This document shows, in pieces, positions 24,750-33,133 of a DNA stretch of 64,000 bases. The translations under genes were made by a program, and so were the position numbers. A model generated the notes under the pieces. That model saw only the letters and a list, made by a program, of their open reading frames with translations, was not told the origin of the DNA and did no database searches. The DNA comes from Pelagibius sp048268885. GTDB lineage: Bacteria > Pseudomonadota > Alphaproteobacteria > Kiloniellales > Kiloniellaceae. Positions within the stretch are counted from its first letter, which is position 1. Each line of letters begins with the position of its first letter. Where the stretch lies: contig JBLWUP010000028.1 of assembly GCA_048268885.1 (NCBI GenBank), forward strand, positions 1 through 64,000. Direction: 5' to 3'.

Positions 24750-27707
24750 ATGTCAACAATGAGCGGCGGCGGCGACCTGGCCGGAGTGCTGGAAAAGAAC
24801 GTCGAAGGGGAGGTGCTCTTCGACCTCTTCAGCCGTGGCCGCTACGCGACCGATGCGTCGATCTATCAGGTGGTGCCGCTGGGCGTGGTGGTGCCCAGAA
24901 CCTGGGGCGACGTGGAGGCGACCCTGCAGATCGCGCGGGAGGCCGGGGTGCCGGTGCTGCCGCGCGGCGGTGGCACTTCGCAGTGCGGCCAGACGGTCAA
25001 CCGCGCCGTGGTCATGGACCTCTCCAAGCACCTCAGCAACATTGTCTCCGTCGATGCCGAGGCGCAGACCTGCGTGGTCGAGCCCGGCCTGGTGCTGGAC
25101 CATCTGAACGCGGCCTTGAAGCCCAGCGGCCTGTGGTTCCCGGTCGACGTCTCCACCGCCTCGCGCGCCACGCTCGGTGGTATGGCCGCGAACAACTCCT
25201 GCGGCTCGCGTTCGATTCGCTACGGCCTGATGCGCGACAATGTGCAGTCCATCGATGCGCTGCTGGCCGACGGCAGCAAGGCGACTTTCGGCGAGGTGCG
25301 CCGCGACGCGGGCCAGGGCCTGCACGACAACAATGCCGTGGCGACCCTGTTCCAGGATCTGCTCGACCTCGGCGGGCGCGAGGCGGAGGAGATCCGCGCG
25401 CGTTTCCCGCAGGTGCTGCGCCGGGTCGGCGGCTACAACATCGACGCGCTGGCGCCGACCCAGGCAGATGGGGGCGAGACCAACAACCTGGCGCACCTGC
25501 TGGTCGGCTCGGAAGGCACCCTCGCGCTGAGTGAGCGCCTCACCCTGAAGCTGTCGCCGATTCTCGCCAACAAGACGCTCGGCGTTTGTCATTTCCCGAC
25601 GCTCTACGACGCCATGGACTCGGCCCAGCACCTGGTGACCCTGGGGCCGACGGCGGTGGAGCTGGTCGACAAGAACATGATCGGACTGAGCCGCGACATC
25701 GCCATGTTCCGTCCGGTGGTCGACCGCTTCGTGCGCGGCGCGCCGGGCGCCATCCTGCTGGTCGAGTTCGCCGAGGAGGACCAGGACGAGAACCTGCGCC
25801 GCCTGAAGGCGCTGGGCGACATGATGGCGCAGCTCGGCTACCGCTGGGGGGACCCGGGCAAGAAGGACGGCGGCGTGGTGGAGGCCGTCGACCCCGGCTT
25901 CCAGAAACAGATCTGGGAGGTCCGCAAGCAGGGCCTCAACATCATGATGTCGATGAAGTCGGAGCGGAAGCCGGTGTCCTTCGTCGAGGACTGCGCGGTC
26001 GAACTGCCCGACCTGGCCGAGTACACCCGGCGGCTCACCGAGATATTCCACAAGCACGGCACCGACGGCACCTGGTATGCCCATGCCTCGGTCGGCACCC
26101 TGCACGTGCGCCCGGTGCTGAACCTGAAGCTGGATCAGGACGTGAAGGCGATGCGGGCCATCGCCGAAGAAGCCTTCGAGATGGTCCGCGGGTACAAGGG
26201 CTCGCACTCCGGCGAGCACGGCGACGGCATCGTGCGCTCGGAGTTTCATCGCGAGATGTTCGGCGAGCGCATGGTCGAGAGCTTCGAGTGGGTGAAGGAC
26301 CGCATGGACCCGGAGGGCGTCCTGAACCCGGGCCGCGTGGTGCGCCCGCCGAAGATGGACGACCGCGCCCTGTTCCGCTTCGACCCGGACTACCACGTGC
26401 CGGAATTTGAGACCGTCTTCGACTGGTCGGCCTACAAGGGGGCCGGCAACGGCTTCCAGGGCGCCGTCGAGATGTGCAACAACAACGGCGCCTGCCGCAA
26501 GGTCGACGGCGTCATGTGCCCTTCCTACCGCGTGACGCGCAACGAGCGGGACCTGACCCGCGGGCGCGCCAACACCCTGCGCCTGGCGATTTCCGGCCAG
26601 CTCGGCGAGGACGCCTTCACCTCCGAGGAGATGGCCGAGACCCTGTCGCTCTGCGTTTCCTGCAAGGGCTGCAAGCGCGAGTGCCCGACCGGCGTCGACA
26701 TGGCCAAGATGAAGATCGAGGTTCTGGCGGCGCGGGCCGCGAAGCAGGGCGTCGCGCTGCGCGAGATGCTGGTCGCCTACCTGCCGCGCTATGCGCCCTA
26801 TGCGGCCAAGGCGCCCTGGCTGCCGAACCTGCGCGACCGCCTGCCCGGCATGGCTGCCTTGTCGCAGCGCTTCTTCGGCCTGGCCGCCGACCGCAAGCTG
26901 CCGCGCTGGCGTGGCGACGTCTACCGCCAGAAGGCCCTGCCGGTGCAGGGCGACGAAGTCCTGTTCTTCGCCGACACCTTCAACCGCTACTTCGAGCCGG
27001 ACAACCTGCGCGACGCCGAGACGGTACTGCTGCGCGCCGGCCTGGCGCCGGTCGAGGCCAAGCCCGACGATGGCGGCCGCCCGCTGTGCTGCGGCCGGAC
27101 TTTCCTGGCCGCCGGCCTGGTGGAGGAAGCCAAGGCGGAGATGCGGCGCAGCCTGGCGGTGATCGGCCATGCCGTCGACCGCGGCGTGCCGGTGGTCGGC
27201 CTGGAGCCCTCCTGCCTGCTGACCTTCCGCGACGAGGCCCCGGCGCTGCTGGGCGCGGAATGGACGGCCGAGCAGGCGAAGAAGGTGATGCTCTTCGAGG
27301 AGTTCATCGCCGCGCGCCTCGGCCCGGAGGGCGGTGGCTTCGAGCTGCCGCTGGCGCCCCTGCCGGGCGGCGCGGCGCTGCTGCACGGCCACTGCCACCA
27401 GAAGGCCTTCAATGCCGTGGCGCCCGTCGAGCAGGTGCTGGGCCTCGTGCCCGACCTGGACGTGGAGCTGGTGCAGTCGTCCTGCTGCGGCATGGCCGGC
27501 AATTTCGGTTATCAGGCGGAAACCGCGGAAATCTCCCGCCAGATGGGCGAACTCAGCCTGTTGCCGCGGGTGCGGGCGGCGGGGGCGGAGGCCCTGGTCG
27601 TCGCCGACGGGACCTCCTGCCGTCACCAGATCGCCGACGGCGCCGGGCGCGAGGCGATCCACGTCGCACGCCTGCTTCGCGAATCCTCCGACCTTGCGCT
27701 AAACTAG
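24750..27707 (+). CDS. FAD-linked 2-hydroxyacid dehydrogenase with C-terminal FeS and CCG domains
   Basis: This 985-residue fusion resembles YdiJ-type D-lactate/D-2-hydroxyglutarate dehydrogenases. The order is: a PCMH FAD domain (RGGGTSQCGQT near 72, GGMAANNSCGSRSIRYG near 147), an FAD-oxidase C domain (GEHGDGIVRSEF), then an FeS domain with CNNNGACRKVDGVMC and CVSCKGCKRECPTG, and a GlpC-like part with CCGRTF and CCGMAGNFGY. It would oxidise a 2-hydroxyacid in the cytoplasm and feed electrons onward via FeS centres. ATG 24750 has GGGGCGA just upstream; ATG 24759 is also possible. It diverges from the aminotransferase and precedes the GntR regulator. Confidence 0.92.
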   Translation: MSTMSGGGDLAGVLEKNVEGEVLFDLFSRGRYATDASIYQVVPLGVVVPRTWGDVEATLQIAREAGVPVLPRGGGTSQCGQTVNRAVVMDLSKHLSNIVSVDAEAQTCVVEPGLVLDHLNAALKPSGLWFPVDVSTASRATLGGMAANNSCGSRSIRYGLMRDNVQSIDALLADGSKATFGEVRRDAGQGLHDNNAVATLFQDLLDLGGREAEEIRARFPQVLRRVGGYNIDALAPTQADGGETNNLAHLLVGSEGTLALSERLTLKLSPILANKTLGVCHFPTLYDAMDSAQHLVTLGPTAVELVDKNMIGLSRDIAMFRPVVDRFVRGAPGAILLVEFAEEDQDENLRRLKALGDMMAQLGYRWGDPGKKDGGVVEAVDPGFQKQIWEVRKQGLNIMMSMKSERKPVSFVEDCAVELPDLAEYTRRLTEIFHKHGTDGTWYAHASVGTLHVRPVLNLKLDQDVKAMRAIAEEAFEMVRGYKGSHSGEHGDGIVRSEFHREMFGERMVESFEWVKDRMDPEGVLNPGRVVRPPKMDDRALFRFDPDYHVPEFETVFDWSAYKGAGNGFQGAVEMCNNNGACRKVDGVMCPSYRVTRNERDLTRGRANTLRLAISGQLGEDAFTSEEMAETLSLCVSCKGCKRECPTGVDMAKMKIEVLAARAAKQGVALREMLVAYLPRYAPYAAKAPWLPNLRDRLPGMAALSQRFFGLAADRKLPRWRGDVYRQKALPVQGDEVLFFADTFNRYFEPDNLRDAETVLLRAGLAPVEAKPDDGGRPLCCGRTFLAAGLVEEAKAEMRRSLAVIGHAVDRGVPVVGLEPSCLLTFRDEAPALLGAEWTAEQAKKVMLFEEFIAARLGPEGGGFELPLAPLPGGAALLHGHCHQKAFNAVAPVEQVLGLVPDLDVELVQSSCCGMAGNFGYQAETAEISRQMGELSLLPRVRAAGAEALVVADGTSCRHQIADGAGREAIHVARLLRESSDLALN

Positions 27708-27743
27708 CGGAGCAAAAAAGGACGCAGGCATGAGCATCGACCC

Positions 27744-28409
27744 ATGACCATAGACGTTGCAGCCCCCATTCAAAGGCGCCCGCTTCACAACGAACTGGCC
27801 GATCGCCTGCGCCACATGATCGTCGAGGGCGAGCTCGCCCCCGGCGAAAAGCTGGCGGAGAAGGAGCTTTGCGGCCAGTTCGGCGTGTCGCGCACGCCGC
27901 TGCGCGAAGCCATGAAGGTGCTGGCCACCGAGGGCTTGGTGCTGCTGACGCCCAACCGCGGCTGCGCCGTCGCTAAGTTGACCCTGGCCGACCTGAACGA
28001 GGCTTTCCCGATCATGGGCGCTCTGGAGGCCTTGTCCGGCGAGCTGGCCTGCCAGCACATCACCGACGCGGAGCTGGCGCGCATCCAGGAACTGCACGAG
28101 CGTATGGTCCGCAAGTACGAAAGCGGCGCCTTGCGGGACTACTTCAAGCTCAACGAGCAGATTCACCAGATGATTCTCGACGCCGCGTGCAACCCGACCC
28201 TGGCGCAGATGCAGCTCAGCCTTTCCGGGCGGGTGCGCCGCGCGCGCTACATGGCCAACATGTCGCCGGCGCGCTGGGCCAAGGCGGTGGCCGAGCACGA
28301 AAAAATCCTGGAGGCCCTGAAGGCGCGTGACGGCAAGCGCCTCGCCGTGCTGTTGAAGGAGCACCTCGCCAACAAGCTGCAGACCGTGAAGGACGCCCTC
28401 ACGGAGTAG
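27744..28409 (+). CDS. GntR family regulator with FCD domain
   Basis: This 221-residue regulator has an N-terminal winged helix (LADRLRHMIVEGELAPGEKLAEKEL, then FGVSRTPLREAMKVLATEGLV) and a C-terminal all-helical FCD ligand domain with the metal-ligand-like pattern DYFKLNEQIHQMILDA. FCD regulators typically sense organic acids. It lies 36 bases after the dehydrogenase and probably controls the two divergent operons through the heptamer array; that target is inferred. Confidence 0.92.
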   Translation: MTIDVAAPIQRRPLHNELADRLRHMIVEGELAPGEKLAEKELCGQFGVSRTPLREAMKVLATEGLVLLTPNRGCAVAKLTLADLNEAFPIMGALEALSGELACQHITDAELARIQELHERMVRKYESGALRDYFKLNEQIHQMILDAACNPTLAQMQLSLSGRVRRARYMANMSPARWAKAVAEHEKILEALKARDGKRLAVLLKEHLANKLQTVKDALTE

Positions 28410-28494
28410 CGCTCCCTGTCTCATGAGGACTATGCAGCGCCCGCGGGATCGGGTGTATGCTGCTGGTCGGCCGAGACGGTTGGAGGAGGCGGCG

Positions 28495-29373
28495 ATGGGC
28501 CGCGAGGTGTTGAGCGAGGATCAGGTCCGCTTCTACCGGGACAACGGCTATCTGCTTCTGGAAAAGCGGATCCCCGGGGAAATGCTGGAGCGGCTGCGCG
28601 GCGAGATCGCCCGCTTCGTCGCCGGCGCGCGCGGCATGACCGCCTCCGATGACTGCCTCGACCTGGAAGACAGCCACACGCCGGACAACCCGCGCGTCCG
28701 GCGTATCAAGCTGCCGCACAAGCTGTCACCGGTTTTCGCCGAGCTCATGCGCTCCGACTGGATGCTGGCGCCGGTGCGCGATCTGATCGGGCCCGACCTG
28801 CGCCTGCACACCTCCAAGCTCAACATGAAGTCGGCGGGCTACGGCGCCGCGGTGGAGTGGCACCAGGACTGGGCCTTTTATCCCCACACCAACGACGACA
28901 TCCTGGCGGTCGGGGTCATCATCGACGACATGGCCGAGGAGAACGGGCCGCTGATGGTCTTCCCCGGAAGCCACAAGGGGCCGGTCTACGACCACCACGC
29001 CGGCGGCTACTTCGCGGGGGCCATGAACCTTGCCGAAAACGGGCTGGACATGAAGGACGCGGCGACCCTCACCGGTCCGGCGGGCTCGATCTCGCTGCAC
29101 CACGTGCGCGCGGTGCACGGCTCGGCACCGAACCGCTCGGCCCGTGACCGGCGCATGGCGTTCTACGAGATCACGGCGGCGGATGCTTTCCCGATCAACG
29201 GCAGCATGTCGAAGATGGAGAGCCTGGAGGAATACGACAGCCGCCTGCTGTGCGGGGAAGGGACCACGACGCCGCGCCTGACGGCGGTGCCGGTGCGCAT
29301 GCCCTTGCCGCAGCCGCCCACCGTGGGCTCGATCTATGAAATCCAGAAAACGATGACGGCGCGGAACTTCTAG
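28495..29373 (+). CDS. Phytanoyl-CoA dioxygenase (PhyH) family protein
   Basis: This 292-residue Fe(II)/2-oxoglutarate dioxygenase has the iron-binding HxD in EWHQDWAFYPHTNDD and a distal histidine/arginine region ISLHHVRAVHGSAPNRS. The N-terminal FYRDNGYLLLEKRIPGEML is typical. ATG 28495 follows a strong TGGAGGAGG; the upstream ATG in frame lacks support. PhyH members hydroxylate varied small molecules such as ectoine, alkyl phosphonates and lipids. The substrate here is unknown, but placement after the regulator suggests it serves the same catabolic locus. Confidence 0.88.
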   Translation: MGREVLSEDQVRFYRDNGYLLLEKRIPGEMLERLRGEIARFVAGARGMTASDDCLDLEDSHTPDNPRVRRIKLPHKLSPVFAELMRSDWMLAPVRDLIGPDLRLHTSKLNMKSAGYGAAVEWHQDWAFYPHTNDDILAVGVIIDDMAEENGPLMVFPGSHKGPVYDHHAGGYFAGAMNLAENGLDMKDAATLTGPAGSISLHHVRAVHGSAPNRSARDRRMAFYEITAADAFPINGSMSKMESLEEYDSRLLCGEGTTTPRLTAVPVRMPLPQPPTVGSIYEIQKTMTARNF

Positions 29374-29437
29374 AGGCGCGGCCTGAGCGCTGGGCCTTAA
29401 CGCTGGACCTGAGCGCCCGGACGGCGTCCCGGCGGCC

Positions 29438-30757
29438 TTATTGAACCGCCGTGCCGCGCGGCTTGCTCGCCGGGGAGGCCGCCGGACGCCGGCGGTCCGC
29501 TTCCGGCTCTGCGTCGTTGTCGGCTTCCCTGTCCAAGTCCACCGGCGTCATGCCGCCGCCCTCAAGCGGCACGCGGCCGTCGATGCCCAGCAGCTGCATG
29601 GTGGTTTCCAACGGCGTGCGGCTGCCGTCGGGCAGCTGCGGCAGGCTTGCCTGGGACGGGGCCTGCACGGCCTCGTCGTCGAAGGCGTGGCGCAGTTCGG
29701 CGCCGAGACGCTCGGCGCGCTGCCAGTCGGCGACCACGCTGTCGAGCAGTCGCTCGGCGCCGGCATTGTGCAGCTTGATGCCGTCGAAATAGGGTTCCTC
29801 GAAGCTGCGGTACATGATCGCGACATGCTGGCCGCCTTCCAGGTAGCCGGGCATCAGGCCGCTGCAGGCATAGCCCCAGCCGCGCAGCAGCTCCACCGCC
29901 GCGGCCCCTTCGGGATTGCCGAGGTTGATGAAGACCTGAAAGCTGCGCCGTCCGGCGGCCTCCGCTTCGGCTTCATGCTCGCCGACCAGGGACCAGAAGT
30001 CGCTGCCGGCGCGGCGCACCAGCAGGCGCGCCATGTCGAAGCGCGGCATGTCCTTGGCCTCGCAGATGCTGGGGCGGCCGTCGATGCCGGTCGCCAGGGT
30101 GATCTGGCGGTGGCCGCTGACCGAGGCGTCGTTCAGCAGGCGGGCGAACCACAGGGCATAGGAGGGCGGCAGGTGGCAGGGGGCATGCACCGTGCGGCCG
30201 AGGTCGAGGTACTGCAGCAAGGTGGCGGCGGGTCCCCCGGCGCCTTCCTGGACCAGCATGCGCTGCGGCACGTAGTCGACCTCCATGCCCACGTCGCGGA
30301 AACCCAGTTTGCAGGTGACCTTCTGGGAGACGATGTGGTTGGTCAGCGAAATGCCGAGGATCGCCTGGGCCCCCAGGGTGGTGCGGGCGAACTCCAGCGC
30401 CCGCTCGATCATGCGGACAAAGATGCCGGATTTGCGGTGATCGGGGGTGACGATGCCCTGGCACAATTCCACCACGCCGCGATTCGGCGAGGAGAAGGCC
30501 AGGGCGATGTGCCCGGCGATGTCCCCTTCGGGATCGCGGGCGACGAAGGAGATCTGCGCGCCGGAGGTGATCAGTTCCACGAAGGCCTGGGGATCGTAGA
30601 CCAGGGGGCTGAGGTAGTCCTTGCCGTAGACCGCGGTGAAGGCGCGGGGGATGTCGGGTGCGTCCGCGGCCGTGAAGCCCGCAATGGTATAGCCGCCGTC
30701 CTCATGGGACAGCGGTGGCATCAAGACATCGATCTCGGATAAGGATGATTCGATCAT
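29438..30757 (-). CDS. GNAT-fold acetyltransferase-like protein
   Basis: This 439-residue protein carries an N-terminal GNAT domain: ISFVARDPEGDIAGHIAL, the acetyl-CoA segment GIVTPDHRKSGIFVRMIERAL and VTCKLGFRDVGMEVDYVPQ. The mid part has a second weak acetyltransferase-like region (SFQVFINLGNPEGAAAVELLRGWGYACSG), so it may be a tandem GNAT. The last 70 residues are acidic and proline-rich and look disordered. The ATG is preceded by a run of ten G on the coding strand serving as the ribosome-binding site. Substrate unknown. Confidence 0.78.
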   Translation of the reverse strand: MIESSLSEIDVLMPPLSHEDGGYTIAGFTAADAPDIPRAFTAVYGKDYLSPLVYDPQAFVELITSGAQISFVARDPEGDIAGHIALAFSSPNRGVVELCQGIVTPDHRKSGIFVRMIERALEFARTTLGAQAILGISLTNHIVSQKVTCKLGFRDVGMEVDYVPQRMLVQEGAGGPAATLLQYLDLGRTVHAPCHLPPSYALWFARLLNDASVSGHRQITLATGIDGRPSICEAKDMPRFDMARLLVRRAGSDFWSLVGEHEAEAEAAGRRSFQVFINLGNPEGAAAVELLRGWGYACSGLMPGYLEGGQHVAIMYRSFEEPYFDGIKLHNAGAERLLDSVVADWQRAERLGAELRHAFDDEAVQAPSQASLPQLPDGSRTPLETTMQLLGIDGRVPLEGGGMTPVDLDREADNDAEPEADRRRPAASPASKPRGTAVQ

Positions 30758-30759
30758 AA

Positions 30760-30769
30760 CCCCCCCCCC
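30760..30769 (-). promoter_or_regulatory. Ten-base G tract as ribosome-binding site
   Basis: Ten consecutive C on the plus strand read as A-G10-TT-ATG in front of the GNAT gene. The tract replaces a normal Shine-Dalgarno and is prone to slipped-strand length changes, which would alter spacing to the ATG. Confidence 0.6.
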
Positions 30770-30915
30770 TCGTAGGTCGCGACAGTGAATTCCGCGAATT
30801 CACGCAACTACAGGTGAGAGGTTACTTGGATAAAATTAAAATAAAATTGAGTCTATCGTGTAAACGTTTTGTTTACCCGCGACTTAGCGAAGTGATATGG
30901 TTAATTTCTGGAATA
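30770..30915. other. AT-rich intergenic region
   Basis: The gap between the GNAT gene start and the PAS gene end is far richer in A+T than its surroundings, especially 30815-30920. It contains TAAAATTAAAATAAAATTG and AAACGTTTTGTTTAC. No supported gene is seen. It probably holds the GNAT promoter and the end of the PAS transcript. Confidence 0.4.
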
Positions 30916-31395
30916 CTAGGTAAATATTTTCTTACCGTCACTATCGAAGAACTGGGCGAATCCAAGGATTCGCTCGACCCCCGCATCATCCCCGAAAGGC
31001 AGAAGAATCCGCTCAAACTGGACCTCCGAGCCGCGTTCCCGCCACGTCATCTTGTTGACATCGTAGATGGGGATTTGTTCCTGCATGCAACGTCCGTAGC
31101 TGAGCGAAATATCGCCCCGATTGTCGAAGGGAATCAGCTCGGTCACCTTGCGTCCCGTCACCTCGAAGCCGTAAAGCTCCCGGTAGACGGTGCCGGCCAG
31201 GCGGACTTGCAAAGCGTCGATAGTCCGGCCTTCCACTATGAAAACGCGTGATAGATAGGTGAAAAAGTCCAGCGGATCGAGGGCCTCGCAAGACGGCAGG
31301 TGCGCCTCGCCCTTCTGGCGGAGCCAGTAGTCGCAGAAGAAGCGAACCTCTTCGCAAGCCGTGTCTGGAATTCCTTCCAACGCGATCTTTACCAC
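30916..31395 (-). CDS. PAS-domain protein (PAS_5 type)
   Basis: This 159-residue cytoplasmic protein has a PAS_5-like layout common in Rhodospirillales: CEALDPLDFFTYLSRVFIVE, then VRLAGTVYRELYGFEVTGRK and FERILLPFGDDAGVERILGF. No output domain is attached, so it may act as a stand-alone sensor or bind a partner. The codon use is less GC-rich than its neighbours, matching the AT-rich flanks, which hints at different origin or age. Confidence 0.8.
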   Translation of the reverse strand: MVKIALEGIPDTACEEVRFFCDYWLRQKGEAHLPSCEALDPLDFFTYLSRVFIVEGRTIDALQVRLAGTVYRELYGFEVTGRKVTELIPFDNRGDISLSYGRCMQEQIPIYDVNKMTWRERGSEVQFERILLPFGDDAGVERILGFAQFFDSDGKKIFT

Positions 31396-31597
31396 CGGAC
31401 CCTACTTCTGCTTGGGTCGGCAAGCCAGCCCTCGGGCATTATCTTGCCGACCTCGATTCAAAACATGCTGCTACCAAGCAGTTCTTCCTTAAAGCAATAT
31501 GAAGAAGCTTGGAAGCCATTGAAAATTATACCACACCGCCCCTAAAGGATTACTTGACGCCTCGGGGGGGTGAAAGGGGGGCGGGTGCGGATCGGCT

Positions 31598-32002
31598 TCA
31601 ATCGCTGTCCCCGCTTTCCGGATGGCGCGGCAGGTCATCCCTGACATCGAACCAGGGCAGCTGCTCGCTGCAATGCACGTGGCCTTGCGGCTGGTAGTTC
31701 TCCGGATCGTCCAGGCTGGCCGCGTAGAGGTGGATCTCATCCGGATAGCGGTCGGATTCGTAGGCCAGGGGTGAACCGCAGCGGCCGCAGAACAGCCGCC
31801 TGACCCCGGGCGAGGACTCGTAGAGCGCGGGGGCCTTGCCGGCGAAGCGGCAGGCCTCCCGCGGGACGCCGAAAAAGGCGGTGACGGGTGAGGAGGTGCA
31901 GCGCCGGCAGCTCTCGCAATGACAGTAGGCGCGCCAGTTCTCCGGACCGCTGTAGCGGTAGGTCACGTCTCCGCAGAGACAGCGTCCGCTCCTCATCGTC
32001 AT
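31598..32002 (-). CDS. GFA-family protein (Gfa-like zinc fold)
   Basis: This 134-residue protein has the GFA zinc-binding pattern: CLCGDVTY, CHCESCRRCTSSPVTAFFG and FCGRCGSPLAYES. The family is named for a glutathione-dependent formaldehyde-activating enzyme, although that catalytic role is disputed and many members are only zinc-fold proteins. Its presence in a genome segment with glutathione-dependent formaldehyde oxidation is suggestive but not proof. It stands alone, 54 bases downstream of the cytochrome gene on the same strand. Confidence 0.88.
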   Translation of the reverse strand: MTMRSGRCLCGDVTYRYSGPENWRAYCHCESCRRCTSSPVTAFFGVPREACRFAGKAPALYESSPGVRRLFCGRCGSPLAYESDRYPDEIHLYAASLDDPENYQPQGHVHCSEQLPWFDVRDDLPRHPESGDSD

Positions 32003-32055
32003 CTCGGCGTCACTCCCGGCGGGGTCCTGCCGTTGCGCCGGCTGTTGTGCAGGCG

Positions 32056-32565
32056 CTAGCGGGCCATGTTGTCGGGATCGAGTTCCTGGTAGACCTCATC
32101 GACCATCCAGTCGCGGATAACCTCCGGAATGTCCTGCTCGGTGAAGCTGCTCTGCACCGCCGGATCGGAGGCGAAGGCGGCGAGGTGCGCCAGCTCCTCC
32201 CCATTCAAATCGATCTGGTAGCCCATCTCCATCTCCTGCAGCAGGATCATGGTCGGGGCCCCGCGCCACATGCGGGCGACGAAGTCGAAGACATCGAAGT
32301 AGGCCTGATCACTGTCGGCGTCCAGGGCGGGCGCCGCCTTGCCGCCGACACCGTTGACCGAGTGACAGACGACGCAGCCCTTGCCGACGAAAAGCTTTTT
32401 GCCTTCCGCGGCATTGGCCAGGGGCAGGGCCAGCTTGCGGGCGGAGGATGCCATGGCGTCCTGGGCCAGTGCCGGGCCCGAACCGGTGAGGGCGAAGGCG
32501 GCGAGCAGCATCCCGAGAAGGACGCGGGAGCCGGCTCTCTTGGGGGCGGCAGCAGCGGGAACCAT
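32056..32565 (-). CDS. Periplasmic cytochrome c
   Basis: This 169-residue protein has a signal peptide (LLGMLLAAFALTGSGPALA) and one haem motif in GKGCVVCHSVNGVGGKAAP near residue 60. A probable axial methionine lies in LLQEMEMGYQIDL. The C-terminal 40 residues are acidic with no known domain. It resembles class I cytochromes that accept electrons from periplasmic oxidases, but no partner gene is adjacent. Confidence 0.86.
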   Translation of the reverse strand: MVPAAAAPKRAGSRVLLGMLLAAFALTGSGPALAQDAMASSARKLALPLANAAEGKKLFVGKGCVVCHSVNGVGGKAAPALDADSDQAYFDVFDFVARMWRGAPTMILLQEMEMGYQIDLNGEELAHLAAFASDPAVQSSFTEQDIPEVIRDWMVDEVYQELDPDNMAR

Positions 32566-32692
32566 AGGGCCAATCCTTTCAGACAGTGTATTCCATTACC
32601 CAGCGAACACAGTGGTAGCATTGCAAGGCGAGTCGAGGATAGCCTGATTGGCCGCCGCGGCGTGGCGGCGGTTTGGAAGGGAGAAAAGCGCT

Positions 32693-33133
32693 TTGTTCAA
32701 GAGTGTCAGGACCTTTTCGGTCTTAACGGTCCTGGCGGCCGCCGTGGCGGCCTGTTCGCTTGTGACCGAGGAAAGCGATGAGGCGGCGGAGCGGCTTTAC
32801 GACATAACCTGGGTCGCCGAGGAGGTGAGCGGGCAGCCGGTCGCCCTCGGGGTCGAATCGAACCTGCTGGTGGCCGCCGACGGCAAGGTCAGCGGCAACG
32901 CCGGCTGCAACGGCTATTTCGGCTCGGTGATCATCGACGGCCAGGCGATGTCCTTCGGCAACCTCGGCTCCACCAAGATTGCCTGTCCCGAACCGGCCAT
33001 GAGCCAGGAAAACCGCCTGCTCGGTGCCCTCGACAGTACCCGCGGGTACCGCTTGCAGAACGGCAATCTGCTGCTGCTCGATGGCGCGGGGGCCACGCTG
33101 GTGCGCTTCCGTCAGGGGGCCCGGTCCGGCTAG
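32693..33133 (+). CDS. META-domain (HslJ-like) lipoprotein
   Basis: The 146-residue protein has a lipoprotein signal (FKSVRTFSVLTVLAAAVAAC, lipobox VAAC) followed by a META domain: YDITWVAEEVSGQPV, GNAGCNGYFGS and KIACPEPAMSQENRLLGAL. I chose TTG 32693, which places GGAAGGGAG about 10 bases upstream and gives a normal signal length; a TTG at 32648 would add 15 residues before it. HslJ relatives are outer-membrane stress lipoproteins. Its TAG shares a CTAG palindrome with the stop of the convergent ChaN gene. Confidence 0.83.
   Translation: MFKSVRTFSVLTVLAAAVAACSLVTEESDEAAERLYDITWVAEEVSGQPVALGVESNLLVAADGKVSGNAGCNGYFGSVIIDGQAMSFGNLGSTKIACPEPAMSQENRLLGALDSTRGYRLQNGNLLLLDGAGATLVRFRQGARSG

Noticed and set aside
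24753..27662. A 969-codon open frame antisense to the FAD/FeS dehydrogenase
   Set aside because: It mirrors the high-GC codon pattern of a clear gene with FAD and FeS motifs; its product is His/Gln/Arg-rich and has no domain.
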